Shown here piece by piece: positions 63,636 to 64,000 of a stretch of 64,000 nucleotides of DNA (position 1 is its first letter; each line of letters begins with the position of its first letter). Source of the DNA: Gordonia pseudamarae. Lineage in GTDB: Bacteria; Actinomycetota; Actinomycetes; Mycobacteriales; Mycobacteriaceae. The position numbers and the translations under genes are program-made. The stretch covers positions 620,001 to 684,000 of the forward strand of contig NZ_CP045809.1 of assembly GCF_025273675.1 (NCBI RefSeq), in the 5' to 3' direction. The notes beneath the pieces were generated by a model that was not told the DNA's origin, did not search any database, and saw only the letters and a program-made list of their open reading frames with translations.

Positions 63636-64000
63636 TCAGGGGAGAGCGAGCGGCACCGTGATCAGCCCGGCGGTGTGCGGGGCGACGTCGGCCGGTGTCC
63701 GCGGGGCCGAGGCGCTGCGCGCCGGGGTGACGCGGTAGATCGGGACCTCGGGGAACCGGATGGCCAGCCGGATGCTGTCGGTGGCGTCGGAGTCCTCGGC
63801 CAGCACGATCGCGCAGTCACCGCCGCGGGCGGTGATCAGGCCGGTGAGCTTGTCGATCGACGGGTGGTCATCGATGGAACTGACGGTCGCCGCACCCTTG
63901 CCGCGTGGGCCGGTGAACGCCGCGATGTCGGCGGCGAAACCGGTGCCGTCGGGGGAGACCACGCACAGTCGTGGCGCCCGGTGCCCCTGGGCCGCCGGTG
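63636..64000 (-). CDS. Unidentified protein, C-terminal part only
   Basis: The minus-strand frame is open from the window edge to its stop at 63636, so about 120 C-terminal residues are visible and the start is outside. The fragment alternates hydrophobic strands and Asp/Gly-rich loops (LCVVSPDGTGFAADIAAF, GDCAIVLAEDSDATDSIRL, PEVPIYRVTPARSA) and looks like a Rossmann-like or effector-type domain. I do not recognise the family. Confidence 0.6.
   Translation of the reverse strand, partial: PAAQGHRAPRLCVVSPDGTGFAADIAAFTGPRGKGAATVSSIDDHPSIDKLTGLITARGGDCAIVLAEDSDATDSIRLAIRFPEVPIYRVTPARSASAPRTPADVAPHTAGLITVPLALP

Overview
The window is high-GC actinobacterial DNA. Two complete-looking mce (mammalian cell entry) lipid-import loci, a predicted F420-dependent oxidoreductase, mycofactocin-type dehydrogenases, many P450, FadD, FadE and crotonase genes, and frequent ATGA/TGATG stop-start overlaps point to a mycolic-acid-containing actinomycete. 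Gordonia is my best guess; Rhodococcus, Nocardia or Mycobacterium cannot be excluded from sequence alone. I see no rRNA, tRNA, CRISPR array or classical transposase.

Layout. (1) 1-6367: the end of an amidohydrolase, an acyl-CoA synthetase/epoxide-hydrolase-like pair on the minus strand, and a divergent P450 plus crotonase pair. (2) 6466-18005: plus-strand mce locus 1, led by an acyl-CoA carboxyltransferase and carrying only ONE YrbE permease, six Mce proteins (the MceE-type gene is frameshifted as written) and two Mce-associated proteins. (3) 18045-21256, minus strand: thioesterase, zinc alcohol dehydrogenase, TetR regulator, 3Fe-4S ferredoxin and a small DUF1059 protein. (4) 21401-30120, minus strand: mce locus 2, complete (yrbEA, yrbEB, mceA-F, one Mce-associated gene). 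(5) 30643-39256: SDR and P450; a mycofactocin-type SDR and an LLM/F420 oxidoreductase; a beta-oxidation-like operon (acyl-CoA dehydrogenase, SDR, thiolase, acyl-CoA dehydrogenase). (6) 39397-46164: an APH-like kinase, then an unusual minus-strand operon of duplicated polytopic membrane proteins, two single-TM microproteins, a MoxR/NorQ-type AAA+ ATPase and a NorD-type VWA protein, under a TetR regulator. (7) 46370-50045: a more A+T-rich accessory insert with a DUF4143 ATPase and a large GTPase-like protein. (8) 50071-63477: two acyl-CoA synthetases and six-crotonase-family lipid genes, a CaiB-type CoA-transferase, thiolase, SDR and a third P450. (9) 63636-end: a truncated gene of unknown function.

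How it fits together. A 17-bp palindrome, consensus ACnGTAAGnCTTACnGT, occurs about ten times, almost always just upstream of the first gene of a lipid-metabolism transcription unit (FadD, three P450 units or their neighbours, alcohol dehydrogenase, ferredoxin, mce locus 2, SDRs, acyl-CoA dehydrogenase operon, thioesterase/crotonase divergon, thiolase). I infer a single regulon for uptake (mce), activation (FadD, CaiB), oxidation (P450/ferredoxin, alcohol dehydrogenase, SDR) and beta-oxidation-like breakdown of one hydrophobic substrate class. The substrate cannot be named from sequence: ring-cleavage genes typical of cholesterol catabolism are absent here. The TetR at 19772-20500 is the obvious candidate regulator.

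The parts I would look at first are the operator regulon, the MoxR/VWA membrane operon with its microproteins, the YrbEA-less mce locus, and the island GTPase.
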